Below are positions 24,764-33,501 of a DNA stretch of 64,000 nucleotides, piece after piece. The notes under the pieces are model-generated. The model was given only the letters and a program-made list of their open reading frames with translations, did no database searches and was not told the DNA's origin. A program made the position numbers and the translations under genes. This DNA is from Psychrobacillus vulpis (GTDB taxonomy: Bacteria > Bacillota > Bacilli > Bacillales_A > Planococcaceae): NCBI RefSeq assembly GCF_006861825.1, contig NZ_VDGI01000005.1, positions 78,724 to 142,723 of the forward strand, given 5' to 3'. The first letter of the stretch is position 1, and each line of letters begins with the position of its first letter.

Positions 24764-25522
24764 ATGAAAAAGATTATTATTGGTGATAACATTGTAAAAT
24801 CTTTTGGCGTGGAGGATGAACAACGTAATGTTCTCGACGGAGTGTCCGTTGAAATAACTGAGGGTGAATTCGTTGCAGTTATGGGGCCTTCGGGATCGGG
24901 AAAATCTACACTAATGTTTGCTTTGAGTGGAATGGACAGCGTCAACGGCGGAAAGGTCGTTTTTGATGGAATGGATCTAACGGAGGTCGGGGAGAAAGAG
25001 CTTTCAGAAATACGCAGAACAAAAATGGGATTTATATTTCAGCAGCCTACTATGCTGAAAAATCTAAATATCCTCGATAACATTATTCTTCCGTCAATGC
25101 GCGACAACAGAAAAAACGCACCAAAAATATCTGAGAAGGCAAGAATGCTAATGGAAAGGGTAGGCATTGGAGATCTTGAAAAGCGCGATATTACACAGGT
25201 TTCGGGAGGTCAGCTTCAGCGTGCGGGAATATGCCGAGCGCTTATGAACAACCCGAAAATCATCTTCGGTGATGAACCTACTGGCGCGCTCAACTCTAAA
25301 TCTTCGGAGGAGATTATGGACATATTTTCCGAAATCAACGCGGACGGAACTGCGCTTATGCTTGTAACTCATGACGCAAAGGTTGCGGCGAGGACAGATC
25401 GTATTATGTTTATGCGTGACGGAAAAATCGTGAGCGAGTTGAAGCTTCCGAAGTTTGACGGGAAGGATATTGAAGTTAGAGTCGATGAAGTTACAGTTAA
25501 AATGAGGGAAGTAGGAATATGA
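24764..25522 (+). CDS. MacB/LolD-type ABC ATPase
   Basis: This gene encodes 252 aa: Walker A GPSGSGKST, Q-loop FIFQQPTMLKNLNILDN, signature VSGGQLQRAGICRAL, Walker B IIFGDEPTGALNS and switch VTHDAKVAA, all of the MacB/LolD class that pairs with FtsX permeases. It follows the permease by 4 bp, with AAGGAGTAG as ribosome binding site, and shares its unusual codon use. No two-component system or membrane-fusion gene adjoins, unlike BceAB loci. Confidence 0.93.
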   Translation: MKKIIIGDNIVKSFGVEDEQRNVLDGVSVEITEGEFVAVMGPSGSGKSTLMFALSGMDSVNGGKVVFDGMDLTEVGEKELSEIRRTKMGFIFQQPTMLKNLNILDNIILPSMRDNRKNAPKISEKARMLMERVGIGDLEKRDITQVSGGQLQRAGICRALMNNPKIIFGDEPTGALNSKSSEEIMDIFSEINADGTALMLVTHDAKVAARTDRIMFMRDGKIVSELKLPKFDGKDIEVRVDEVTVKMREVGI

Positions 25523-25725
25523 TTTGTTGTATTACCGATAGATTTAAAGAGAATACTGAAAAAGAAATATAGAATTGTATTAAGTGGATTCCTGCATAAC
25601 ACTCTTGCATTTAGACGGTAGTTTTGCTGACAAATGGTAGTTTGTTATAGGATAATGGTGTTGTATATGTATATAATGGGCAAAATATTAGGGGAAATAC
25701 TTCAAAAAGAAGGAAGTGCTAAACG

Positions 25726-26433
25726 ATGAATTTAGAAATGGTTATGCAGGAGCTTGAAGACCTTGGCAAGGAACGATCGAAAAAAATGTACATGTCCAAT
25801 GGTGCACATGAGCCGCTTTTTGGTGTAGCAACAGGTGCTATGAAACCAATCGTGAAAAAAATAAAAATAAATCAGCCTTTAGCTGAAGAGCTGTATGCAA
25901 CAGGGAACTACGATGCGATGTACTTTGCAGGCATTATTGCAGATCCAAAAGCCATGACTGAGTCGGATTATGATCGTTGGATGGACGCGGCGTATTTTTA
26001 TATGCTGTCCGATTATGTAGTGGCCGTAACGTTATCAGAGTCAGATATTGCACAAGAAGTTGCTGATAAATGGATCGCAAGCGGTGAAGAGCTGAGAATG
26101 TCAGCGGGCTGGAGTTGCTACTGTTGGCTTTTAGGGAATCGGAAAGACGTTGAATTTTCAGAAAGTAAGATTTCCGATATGCTTGATATGGTGAAAAATA
26201 CGATTCATGATTCGCCAGAACGAGCCAAATCCGCTATGAATAATTTTGTATACACGGTGGGGACTTCCTATCTGCCGCTCCATGAAAAGGCAGTCGAGAC
26301 TGCAAAGGTAATAGGAATAGTCGAAGTTAAACGGGACCAGAAAAAAAGCAGTTTCCTAAATGCTAACGAAAATATTCAAAAAGAAGTCGATAAAGGAAGA
26401 ATTGGTTTTAAACGCAAGCATGTAAGATGTTAA
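25726..26433 (+). CDS. AlkD-like DNA alkylation repair protein
   Basis: This gene encodes 235 aa made of HEAT-like helical repeats. It resembles the DNA alkylation repair (AlkD/AlkC-related) family: KMYMSNGAHEPLFGVATGAMKPIVKKIK..., NYDAMYFAGIIADPKAM, MSAGWSCYCWLLGNR, RAKSAMNNFVYTVGTSYLPL. Members act as glycosylases on positively charged alkyl bases or as HEAT-repeat relatives with other roles; the catalytic activity of this branch is not certain. GAAGGAAG precedes ATG. Appears monocistronic. Confidence 0.8.
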   Translation: MNLEMVMQELEDLGKERSKKMYMSNGAHEPLFGVATGAMKPIVKKIKINQPLAEELYATGNYDAMYFAGIIADPKAMTESDYDRWMDAAYFYMLSDYVVAVTLSESDIAQEVADKWIASGEELRMSAGWSCYCWLLGNRKDVEFSESKISDMLDMVKNTIHDSPERAKSAMNNFVYTVGTSYLPLHEKAVETAKVIGIVEVKRDQKKSSFLNANENIQKEVDKGRIGFKRKHVRC

Positions 26434-26540
26434 AATTAGCCTCGCATCGCGAACCCTGGAGATATTTTAGAATACAAAAGTGATGAAGAAACTCAAGAAT
26501 GATAGACCAAAAATTTCTTCAGTAACAGTTAATTACTTAA

Positions 26541-26601
26541 TGATTATTGAGCTGTTTATACAGCTCTTTTTTTATTCAACTAAAGGAGAAGGTTAGTTGA
26601 A
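26541..26601. repeat. palindromic dispersed element, copy F
   Basis: TGATTATTGAGCTGTTTATA then CAGCTCTTTTTTT (stem GAGCTG/CAGCTC 26549-26566, a terminator), then the inverted repeat TTCAACTAA-AGGAGAAGG-TTAGTTGAA (26575-26601). Confidence 0.7.
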
Positions 26602-26645
26602 GAATGATTTTTCTATTGTCAGGGGTGTAGTTCGGGATTACTAGT

Positions 26646-26674
26646 GATGAACCGTATCGTAAGTAAATGAGGTT
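26646..26674 (+). repeat. GAACCGTATC motif, copy 1
   Basis: GATGAACCGTATCGTAAGTA then AATGAGGTT. First of five related short motifs between 26.6 and 35.3 kb, all in the same orientation. Confidence 0.5.
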
Positions 26675-26769
26675 CTAACACGGGGGCTTTATGCAAGTAT
26701 GGAGCCAGTGTGCAATTTCAAAAAGCTTTATAAACAGCCATGACGAAACAAACATATAAATATAATAAG

Positions 26770-26814
26770 AGGTAGTTCCTACAAGTGTATTTGTAATAAG
26801 GGACTGCCTTTTTT
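26770..26814 (+). terminator. terminator-like hairpin
   Basis: AGGTAGTTCCT (26770-26780) pairs with AGGGACTGCCT (26799-26809), with a TTTTTTG tail. It has no clear gene in front other than the alkylation-repair gene 340 bp back; the 26434-26881 gap holds repeats and this hairpin only. Confidence 0.6.
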
Positions 26815-26881
26815 GTATCAGCATTGGTTAACGTATTTGCAAGGTATATAGATCGATTTTGCTGGAAAGGAGGATATTCTT

Positions 26882-27328
26882 ATGAAGAATAAAAGCGAAA
26901 TCATGGAGATCATTCAGCAATTGGATCATCATATTGCAGATGATTTTGAGGCACAGGACCTAGACTTTAAACAATGGAATTTTAGTGCTGTGGAGGAAAA
27001 CATCAATAAAATGATTAAATACGCTGTTTGTATGGCAAATGGCGGCGGTGGTAGCGTTGTTTTCGGCGTGGCCGACAAAATGCAGGGAATAGACAATGTT
27101 TTAATAGGGATTCCATTTGATGTAGACATAGAAGAATTACAAAAAAGGATATTTGAAAATACGGATCCACACATAACCCCTTCATTTGATGAAATATTTT
27201 ATAAAGATCATTCAATCCGGCTCTTGGTTATGAACGTTTTGCCGGAAACACCGCCTTATACAACAACAAATGGTTCAGCAACCATTAGGCAAGGAAAAGA
27301 GTGTCTGCCGTACAGAAACAATTCGTAG
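26882..27328 (+). pseudogene. truncated AlbA_2 (Schlafen-type) ATP-binding gene
   Basis: This gene encodes 148 aa covering only the N-terminal AlbA_2 domain (QDLDFKQWNF, MIKYAVCMANGGGGSVVFGVADK, RIFENTDPHITPSFDEIFYKDHSIRLLVMNVLPETPPYTTTNGSATIRQGKECLP). Full-length relatives continue for a further 250-400 residues with a winged-helix/ATPase-like part; here the frame ends five codons after RQGKECLP. AAAGGAGG precedes the ATG. It may still be expressed as a short protein, but truncation is the simpler reading. The GAACCGTATC motif lies 85 bp downstream. Confidence 0.6.
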
Positions 27329-27412
27329 GGGATAGTCTGATTTTATGATTGGGTAAAGGGGCCCTTCTATTTATTAAACATAAGTTACAGCATGAATACT
27401 CTCACTTAGTAC

Positions 27413-27502
27413 CATTACGGAGAACCGTATCAAAAGTAAGCGAGGTTAAAAAAAGAACCACTTAGAACGTTGTTGTGACAACGGTTTAGGTGGTTCTTTT
27501 TA
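27413..27502 (+). repeat. GAACCGTATC motif, copy 2, joined to a terminator
   Basis: CATTACGGAGAACCGTATCA then AAAGTAAGCGAGGTT (27413-27447), directly followed by a long hairpin AAAAGAACCACTTAGAACGT...ACGGTTTAGGTGGTTCTTTT (27451-27502). Nothing else is evident in 27329-27943 apart from a second hairpin at 27753. Confidence 0.6.
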
Positions 27503-27752
27503 AAAGGAATCATCCAAATGCAACTATTTCTAATATAACAAAATCAGGGAGAAATTTTAAAACTTGCTCAAAGCTCGAAAATTTTTCCTCATTTGAATAT
27601 AGATCTGTACCTAAAAAATCATAACCTAATCAGAAGACAGAGGTCGGTTGGTCAAACTGTAGGCAGACTGTTTCTCTACTTTCCTTCGAGCTATTGGTAC
27701 TTTAGTTGAGTAAGACACAATAAGATAACTCTTTTTCATTATTTAACAATCT

Positions 27753-27788
27753 AGGCGCATAGATCTAATAGATCAAGCGTCTTTTTTT
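27753..27788 (+). terminator. terminator-like hairpin
   Basis: GGCGC...GCGTC with inner GATCT/AGATC pairing and a T7 run. About 150 bp before the XRE-cupin gene; it could insulate that operon from upstream transcription. Confidence 0.55.
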
Positions 27789-27943
27789 GTGCAAGATTGT
27801 GTAATTATACGTACTTTTATTGAGAGAATATATGATAATGTCAAATAAATGAATTTCATATTCATGAAATTATTTCATAATATATTGTGTATTGATCTGG
27901 TATGTATTATATTATTCATAAAAATGAAATTTGGGGTGAAGTG

Positions 27944-28525
27944 ATGAATATAGGAATGGAAATAAAGAAATTGAGGACTGAAAAAGGAATTACTTTGAAA
28001 GAGTTAAGTGAAAAAAGCGAACTATCTGTTGGATTTCTCTCCCAATTAGAAAGAGGGCTTACTACCATAGCAGTTGATTCACTTGAAAAACTAGCTGATA
28101 TATTGGAAGTACATTTAACACATTTTTTTGATTATCCACTTAAAAGGAAAGATATGGTTTTAAGAAGTTATGAACAAGAAATAATGGATTCAGTAGAAGG
28201 AGGTTTTATTAAGTATAGTTTGAGTACAAATTTGGAAAATAAACAACTTGTTCCAAGGCTTATAGAAATTCTTCCTCAAAAGAAAGATGAAGAAATATTA
28301 TCCTATAAGCATGAGGGAGAAGAGTTCATTTATGTTTTAGAGGGTATATTAACAATTTACATAAATGATAAGAGGCATGAAGTATATCCTGGTGACAGTG
28401 TTCATATGGACTCAAATATTGCCCACAATTGGGCTAATTATACTAATAAAAAGGTCAAGCTTATAGCTGTTAATACGCCTAATTATATCTACAATAGAGG
28501 GTTTTATACTACAGATGCTGATTAG
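27944..28525 (+). CDS. XRE-cupin transcriptional regulator
   Basis: This gene encodes 193 aa from ATG 27944 (GGGGTGAAGTG just upstream; an in-frame ATG at 27902 lies in AT-rich DNA without a site). Residues 1-65 are a Cro/CI-type HTH (IKKLRTEKGITLKELSEKSELSVGFLSQLERGLTTIAVDSLEKLADIL) and 110-185 a cupin (HEGEEFIYVLEGILTIYINDKRHEVYPGDSVHMDSNIAHNWANYT). Such regulators bind small amino-acid-like or polyamine ligands. First gene of an operon with a EutH-like transporter and an aminopeptidase, which it likely controls. Confidence 0.9.
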   Translation: MNIGMEIKKLRTEKGITLKELSEKSELSVGFLSQLERGLTTIAVDSLEKLADILEVHLTHFFDYPLKRKDMVLRSYEQEIMDSVEGGFIKYSLSTNLENKQLVPRLIEILPQKKDEEILSYKHEGEEFIYVLEGILTIYINDKRHEVYPGDSVHMDSNIAHNWANYTNKKVKLIAVNTPNYIYNRGFYTTDAD

Positions 28526-28565
28526 TAAAGACATTATATAAAGTTAATAGAAAGTGATAATAACA

Positions 28566-29687
28566 ATGGATAAATTAATATTATATCTAATCGGTTCTTT
28601 TTTTGTAATCGGAGCTATTGATTATATTACCGGAAATCATTTGAAACTGGGTGGGAAATTTGAGGAAGGCATAAAGACCATGGGGGCTTTAGGGTTTGGC
28701 ATGATAGGAATAATTTCTTTAGTCCCTATATTTACAAATTTTTTATCTGCTGTGATTATTCCAATCTGTAGAGTTTTTCATCTAGATCCTTCTATAGTTC
28801 CTGCAGCATTTTTAGCTGTAGATATGGGGGGCTATCAAATGGCTAATAAGCTAGCATTGACAGAGGAAATGGGGGCATTCTCAGGAATTATCATTGCATC
28901 TACTTTAGGAGCGACAATTAGTTTTTCAATACCTGTCGCGTTAGGGATGCTTTCTAAAGAGGATGAAAAATATTTTTCTAAGGGTGTGTTGGTTGGAATT
29001 ATTACTATACCAATAGGATGTCTTGCAGCAGGCTTATGGCAAAAAATAAATATCAATATATTAGTATGGAATCTGGTACCTATATTTGTTTTTGCCATTA
29101 TTTTAGGGGTAGGGTTATTAAAAGCTCCTCATGTTTTTATAAAAGTTTTTAATGTATTTGGAAAGTTTATAATGAGTTTGAGTATTGTTGGATTACTTTT
29201 ACAAGGTATAGATGTGATATTTGGTGTAAGGCTTGTCTCAGGATTAGCACCACTATCTGAATCTACTGTTATAGTAGTCAAGATCGCATTTGTTTTAGGT
29301 GGAGCATATCCTATGCTAGCACTTATTAATCGAATTTTTAAAAATAGTTTTGAAAAAATAGGGGAGAAGTTTGGAATTAATTCAGTATCAGTAGCAGGTA
29401 TTCTAGGAAGTTTAGCTAGTAATCTGTTGATATTTGGAACATATAAGGAAATGAATCCTAAAGGAAAAGTGGTATGTACTGCCTTTGGAGTAAGTGGAGC
29501 ATTTGTATTTGGTGGTCAACTCGGATTTGTGTCAGGAGTAGCCCCAGAAATGTTAGGCGCATTTATAATATCAAAGCTTACAGCCGGAATAATTAGTATA
29601 GTACTAGCCGTATGGCTGTATGACCGTGAAAGTAAAGAATTTAGTCTTAAGGAAAATGGAGGTATTAGTAATGAATATCAGAGTTAG
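28566..29687 (+). CDS. EutH-like membrane transporter
   Basis: This gene encodes 373 aa from ATG 28566 (weak site; a GTG at 28554 is the alternative). About ten membrane segments. The blocks FEEGIKTMGALGFGMIGIISLVP, AAFLAVDMGGYQMANKLA, GATISFSIPVALGML and LGGAYPMLALINRIF are those of EutH, the ethanolamine permease of ethanolamine-utilisation operons. No other eut gene (ammonia-lyase, shell proteins) is present here, so the substrate may differ. Its end overlaps the aminopeptidase start by 17 bp. Confidence 0.8.
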   Translation: MDKLILYLIGSFFVIGAIDYITGNHLKLGGKFEEGIKTMGALGFGMIGIISLVPIFTNFLSAVIIPICRVFHLDPSIVPAAFLAVDMGGYQMANKLALTEEMGAFSGIIIASTLGATISFSIPVALGMLSKEDEKYFSKGVLVGIITIPIGCLAAGLWQKININILVWNLVPIFVFAIILGVGLLKAPHVFIKVFNVFGKFIMSLSIVGLLLQGIDVIFGVRLVSGLAPLSESTVIVVKIAFVLGGAYPMLALINRIFKNSFEKIGEKFGINSVSVAGILGSLASNLLIFGTYKEMNPKGKVVCTAFGVSGAFVFGGQLGFVSGVAPEMLGAFIISKLTAGIISIVLAVWLYDRESKEFSLKENGGISNEYQS

Positions 29688-31449
29688 GGTCGAAAAGTTA
29701 AGGCAGCTAATGAAAGAAAATCAGATGGATGCTTATATAATTCCTAGTTTTGATGCACATCAGAGTGAATATGTAGCAGAACATTGGAAAGGTAGACAAT
29801 GGATATCAGGGTTTACAGGGTCTGCAGGTACTGTAGTTATTACATTAGAGGATGCTGGGTTATGGACAGATGGCAGATACTATATTCAAGCTGAAAAGCA
29901 GCTTGAGAGCTCAGGAATCAGATTATTTAGAATGGTGGATCCAGGGGTACCATTTTATACAGAATGGCTAGCAGATGTTCTTAAAGAAGGAAGCACTGTG
30001 GGCTTTGATGGAAATGTTTTTTCAATAAATATGGTTAAAAAGATGGAAAAAGATCTAAAAGCAAAGAGAATAGTATTAAAAATGAATCAAGATTTAATAA
30101 GTGATCTGTGGGAAGATAGACCGGAGATTCCTAAAGGGCCAATTTTTACTCATGACGTAAAATATGCAGGCAAATCACGAGTAGAAAAATTAAATGAAGT
30201 AAGAGAAGAAATGAAAAATAAAGGAGCAAATTATTATATTTTAACTTCCCTTGATGACATTGCATGGCTTTTGAATATAAGAGGGGACGATGTGCCTAAC
30301 AATCCAATTGTAATAGCTAATGTAATCGTAGCAGAACATAAATGTTATTTATTTATTGATTCTTGCAAGGTTCCCCCTTTGGTTAAATTAGAACTGGAGG
30401 ATGAAGGAATCGAGTTAAAAGCGAATCATGAAATACAAACATTCTTGGAAAATCTTTCAGGCGGAGATGCCGTTATTTTAGATACGAATAAAACAAATAT
30501 CAGATTATATAATGCCATTAACAGTAATACAAAGAGAATTGAAAGTCCTAACATCACTACTAATTTAAAAGCTATTAAAAATGAAGTTGAGATAAAAAAT
30601 TTAAAATGGTGTGAAATAAAAGATGGTTTAGCCATGGTGAAATTAATAAAATGGCTAAAAAACTCTGTAGATAAAGAAGAAATTACAGAGATTACTGCAG
30701 AAGAAAGATTAGAGGATTTCAGAAGAGGGCAGGAAGGATTTGTTGGACCTAGCTTTGATACGATAGCAGGCTATAAAGAACATGCTGCGATGATGCATTA
30801 TAAAGCCAATAAAGAAACCCAATATACTCTTAAGAATGAAGGTCTTTTTTTAATTGATTCAGGCGGACAGTATTATGATGGAACAACAGATATTACAAGA
30901 ACGATTGTTTTAGGAAAACTTACCGATGAACAAAAAAGAGATTTTACTTTGGTGTTAAAAGGATTTATTGCATTAAGCTCAGTAAAATATTTATACGGAG
31001 CAACAGGCTCTAACTTAGATGTTTTAGCAAGACAACCAATTTGGCAGTATGGTTTGGACTATAAATGCGGAACTGGACATGGGGTAGGTTTTTTCTTGAA
31101 TGTTCATGAAGGACCACAAAGCTTAAGGAATGATAATAATAATGTTGTATTAGAAAAAGGCATGATTATTACGAATGAACCGGGAATATACCTCGAAGGT
31201 AAATATGGAATTAGAATTGAAAATATGATGTTAGTAGTTGAAGATGAGAAAACAGAGTTTGGTCAATTTATGAAGTTTGAAGCAATCACGTATTGCCCTA
31301 TTGATTTAGCCGGTATCAATAAAGACATGTTAACAGAGAGTGAAAAGCAATGGTTAAACAGTTATCATCAAGAGGTATACACAAAGCTAGCTCCTTATTT
31401 AAATGAAGAAGAGAGAGTATGGCTAAGGGAAGAAACTAGGGAAATATAA
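29671..31449 (+). CDS. aminopeptidase P family metallopeptidase (M24)
   Basis: This gene encodes 592 aa, the long form of aminopeptidase P with two N-terminal creatinase-type domains and a C-terminal pita-bread M24 domain. Start ATG 29671 has ATGGAGG 8 bp before; the longer frame at 29620 lies inside the transporter gene. N-terminus: MDAYIIPSFDAHQSEYVAEHWKGRQWISGFTGSAGT. Metal ligands: Asp pair in LIDSGGQYYDGTTDITRT, His in GTGHGVGFFLNVHEGP, Glu in NEPGIYLEGKYGIRIEN. It removes N-terminal residues before proline. Being coupled to a EutH-like transporter suggests it releases or trims that transporter's substrate; inference. Confidence 0.9.
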   Translation: MNIRVRVEKLRQLMKENQMDAYIIPSFDAHQSEYVAEHWKGRQWISGFTGSAGTVVITLEDAGLWTDGRYYIQAEKQLESSGIRLFRMVDPGVPFYTEWLADVLKEGSTVGFDGNVFSINMVKKMEKDLKAKRIVLKMNQDLISDLWEDRPEIPKGPIFTHDVKYAGKSRVEKLNEVREEMKNKGANYYILTSLDDIAWLLNIRGDDVPNNPIVIANVIVAEHKCYLFIDSCKVPPLVKLELEDEGIELKANHEIQTFLENLSGGDAVILDTNKTNIRLYNAINSNTKRIESPNITTNLKAIKNEVEIKNLKWCEIKDGLAMVKLIKWLKNSVDKEEITEITAEERLEDFRRGQEGFVGPSFDTIAGYKEHAAMMHYKANKETQYTLKNEGLFLIDSGGQYYDGTTDITRTIVLGKLTDEQKRDFTLVLKGFIALSSVKYLYGATGSNLDVLARQPIWQYGLDYKCGTGHGVGFFLNVHEGPQSLRNDNNNVVLEKGMIITNEPGIYLEGKYGIRIENMMLVVEDEKTEFGQFMKFEAITYCPIDLAGINKDMLTESEKQWLNSYHQEVYTKLAPYLNEEERVWLREETREI

Positions 31450-31720
31450 ATAGGCATTGCTGAATATCGCCTTAAAGTATAAAATCAATGAAATTCACTA
31501 GCCTTTATGCAGATTCCTTTAAAGTACAAGTAGAAATTACAAAAGAGACATATGGATTAAATGGAATTCTAGGTGTTTACTTTATTATTAAGTTGGATCT
31601 AATCATTGATTTCAGAGAAAAAGCAGCGATTCGAAAATAGAAAAAAATCATATAGATGTGCCACGAAGAAGCGTATCATAATGTTATTCTATAATCTGGC
31701 GCTGTAATGGAGCAATGAAA

Positions 31721-31768
31721 AATAAGCCTAATTACTCAGCGTTAAATTGAGAAATTAGGCTTATTAAT
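31721..31768. terminator. hairpin downstream of the aminopeptidase operon
   Basis: AATAAGCCTAATT / AATTAGGCTTATT, 13 bp, with an inner CTC/GAG. It is 270 bp after the stop; the 31450-31992 gap contains this, a motif copy and another hairpin, without a gene. Confidence 0.55.
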
Positions 31769-31860
31769 ATTGAATTTTCCTTAATTACTGAAGCAAGAAA
31801 ATACTTCGATAGTTTCTGGAATGAGAAAATATTTGTATACTATATAAACCTCATTTAGAT

Positions 31861-31889
31861 ACATTACGGTGAACCGTATCACAAATAGT
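31861..31889 (+). repeat. GAACCGTATC motif, copy 3
   Basis: CATTACGGTGAACCGTATCA then CAAATAGTGG. It shares the CATTACGG lead with copy 2. Confidence 0.5.
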
Positions 31890-31953
31890 GGTAAAGCAGA
31901 GAGTGGAAGTAACTCTGGATAAAGATTTATTAAAAAGGCTAATTTAAATTGAA

Positions 31954-31986
31954 GGAGACCGTTGGTTATTTAGACGGTCTCCTTTT
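31954..31986. terminator. hairpin between convergent units
   Basis: GGAGACCGT / ACGGTCTCC, 9-bp stem, TTTT on the plus-strand side; just after the end of the leftward VOC gene and 65 bp after motif copy 3. Confidence 0.6.
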
Positions 31987-31992
31987 GGTTTC

Positions 31993-32370
31993 TTAAACTT
32001 GTACTTCACTCATAAATGCATGAGTATTATCTTCTGTATCTTTAAAAAATACCATCCATGTTTCTGTTTGTCCCATTTTCGCTACAACATGTGGTTCATC
32101 AATAAAGATAACTTCTTTACCTACTAAGCGCTCATAAGTATCTTTAATATTAGTTACTTGAAAATAAATAACTGAACTTGAATGAGCGAACTCATCTTTT
32201 TCTGGTAGTGATAACATTAGTCGCAAACCATTACATTCAAAGAAAGCCATACTATCAGTGTTAAATAAAAGGGAGAGACCTAATTTCTCTTTATAAAAAT
32301 CTAATGCTCTATTCAAGTCTTTAACAGGTACACCAATCTGTCCAACCCTTTGAACCATTGTTGTTTCCAT
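31993..32370 (-). CDS. VOC-family (glyoxalase-like) protein
   Basis: This gene encodes 125 aa, one glyoxalase/bleomycin-resistance/dioxygenase domain with its two beta-alpha-beta-beta-beta halves: VGQIGVPVKDLNRALDFYKEKLGLSLLFN and YFQVTNIKDTYERLVGKEVIFIDEP...WMVFFKDTEDNTHAFMSE. The metal-ligand positions (Glu in FECNGLRLML, final Glu/His region) suggest an enzyme or a binding protein, not assignable further. AAAGGAG before the ATG. Downstream of an AraC gene on the same strand and probably under its control. Confidence 0.88.
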   Translation of the reverse strand: METTMVQRVGQIGVPVKDLNRALDFYKEKLGLSLLFNTDSMAFFECNGLRLMLSLPEKDEFAHSSSVIYFQVTNIKDTYERLVGKEVIFIDEPHVVAKMGQTETWMVFFKDTEDNTHAFMSEVQV

Positions 32371-32422
32371 AATACATTTCTCCTTTCAAATATCTATTCA
32401 AGATAAGCATAAATAATTTCCT

Positions 32423-33286
32423 CTAATTTTTCTTATCCAATATCACCTTTTTTCGATATTCTATAGGAGATATACCAACATGTTGTTTAAACATTTTACT
32501 AAAGGACACAGGGTTTTGAAATCCAAGTATAAAGGTTATATCAGTCATATTTTTATCTGCTTTTGATAATAGTTGCTTTGCTTTTTGTATTCTAAATTCT
32601 GAAATATGCTGATGAGGTGTTCTACCGTATATTTGATTGTAAGTTCTTAATAAATGGTTAGGTGATAAACAAGCAACTCTAGCAACTTCATCTAGTTTTA
32701 TAGGTTGATTAAAATATGATCTAATATAATCATGTGCAATACTTACCCTTCTATATAATTCTTCACGTGTAGAATTACGAATTGCATGTAATGATTCAAT
32801 TTCTTTATATGTATTAAAGTGTTCATTCAAAATAGAATACATTATCTTATGAAATTGTTCCTCATAACCAACGGAATCAATCTCAAGACTAGGTAATATC
32901 TGCATAAAATTTTCCAGTTGAGAAGATAGAGTATTATTTTTATGATAGGTTTTTTCAAAAAAACCAATAGAACTTGTATCCTTAAACGGATCGCTTAGAA
33001 GACGATCATTTGTTTCTTTTAAGGAATGAAAGACTTCTTCTGCAAACCCATCTTTAAAGAAAAGACAAAAGGATTCTACAACTTTAGGTTCATCAATTGA
33101 TATAGTGTATTCACCGTCATTGAGGAGAAGGTATCTACTCTCTTCAACAGCAAAAAAGCCTTTGTTAGTCTTATAATGGGCTTTACCATTAAAGAATGTT
33201 TTAAGAGACAATTGACCAATCCCTTCCCAGTAAAACTGTTCACTTTTTGCATGCAACACGAAATTGGTAGATTCATTTTTTGTCAT
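32423..33286 (-). CDS. AraC-family transcriptional regulator
   Basis: This gene encodes 287 aa: an N-terminal cupin-like ligand domain (1-160) and two C-terminal HTH motifs (LDEVARVACLSPNHLLRTYNQIYGRTPHQHISEFRIQKAKQLL and MTDITFILGFQNPVSFSKMFKQHVGISPIEYRKK). It precedes the VOC gene by about 50 bp on the same strand, so a regulatory pair is likely. Inducer unknown. GGAGATTG is the only ribosome-binding-like sequence before the ATG. Confidence 0.9.
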   Translation of the reverse strand: MTKNESTNFVLHAKSEQFYWEGIGQLSLKTFFNGKAHYKTNKGFFAVEESRYLLLNDGEYTISIDEPKVVESFCLFFKDGFAEEVFHSLKETNDRLLSDPFKDTSSIGFFEKTYHKNNTLSSQLENFMQILPSLEIDSVGYEEQFHKIMYSILNEHFNTYKEIESLHAIRNSTREELYRRVSIAHDYIRSYFNQPIKLDEVARVACLSPNHLLRTYNQIYGRTPHQHISEFRIQKAKQLLSKADKNMTDITFILGFQNPVSFSKMFKQHVGISPIEYRKKVILDKKN

Positions 33287-33381
33287 AATACAATCTCCAT
33301 AGTAGATAACTTATTTTTCCATAGTAATATTATACATAATAATAGAATTTTAAGTTGTTCATATATATTACCAATGAATTT

Positions 33382-33413
33382 GGATGAACCGTAACATAAG
33401 TAAGTGCGGTATT
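33382..33413 (+). repeat. GAACCGTATC motif, copy 4
   Basis: GGATGAACCGTAACATAAGT then AAGTGCGGT, diverged by one base in the core. It lies between the AraC promoter and the SDR terminator. Confidence 0.45.
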
Positions 33414-33424
33414 AAATTAAATAA

Positions 33425-33465
33425 AAAACAAAGGTCGATTTTCTAAGTTAATAGAAATTCGACCT
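33425..33465 (-). terminator. terminator of the SDR gene
   Basis: On the minus strand AGGTCGA...TCGACCT with an inner TTTCTA/TAGAAA helix, followed by TTGTTTTTTATTT. Confidence 0.7.
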
Positions 33466-33501
33466 CTACAAATCTTATATGGATTATTTCATGTACTACT
33501 C

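Noticed and set aside
28554-29687. Ethanolamine utilisation locus
   Set aside because: Only an EutH-like transporter is present; no ammonia-lyase, reactivase or microcompartment gene was found around it.
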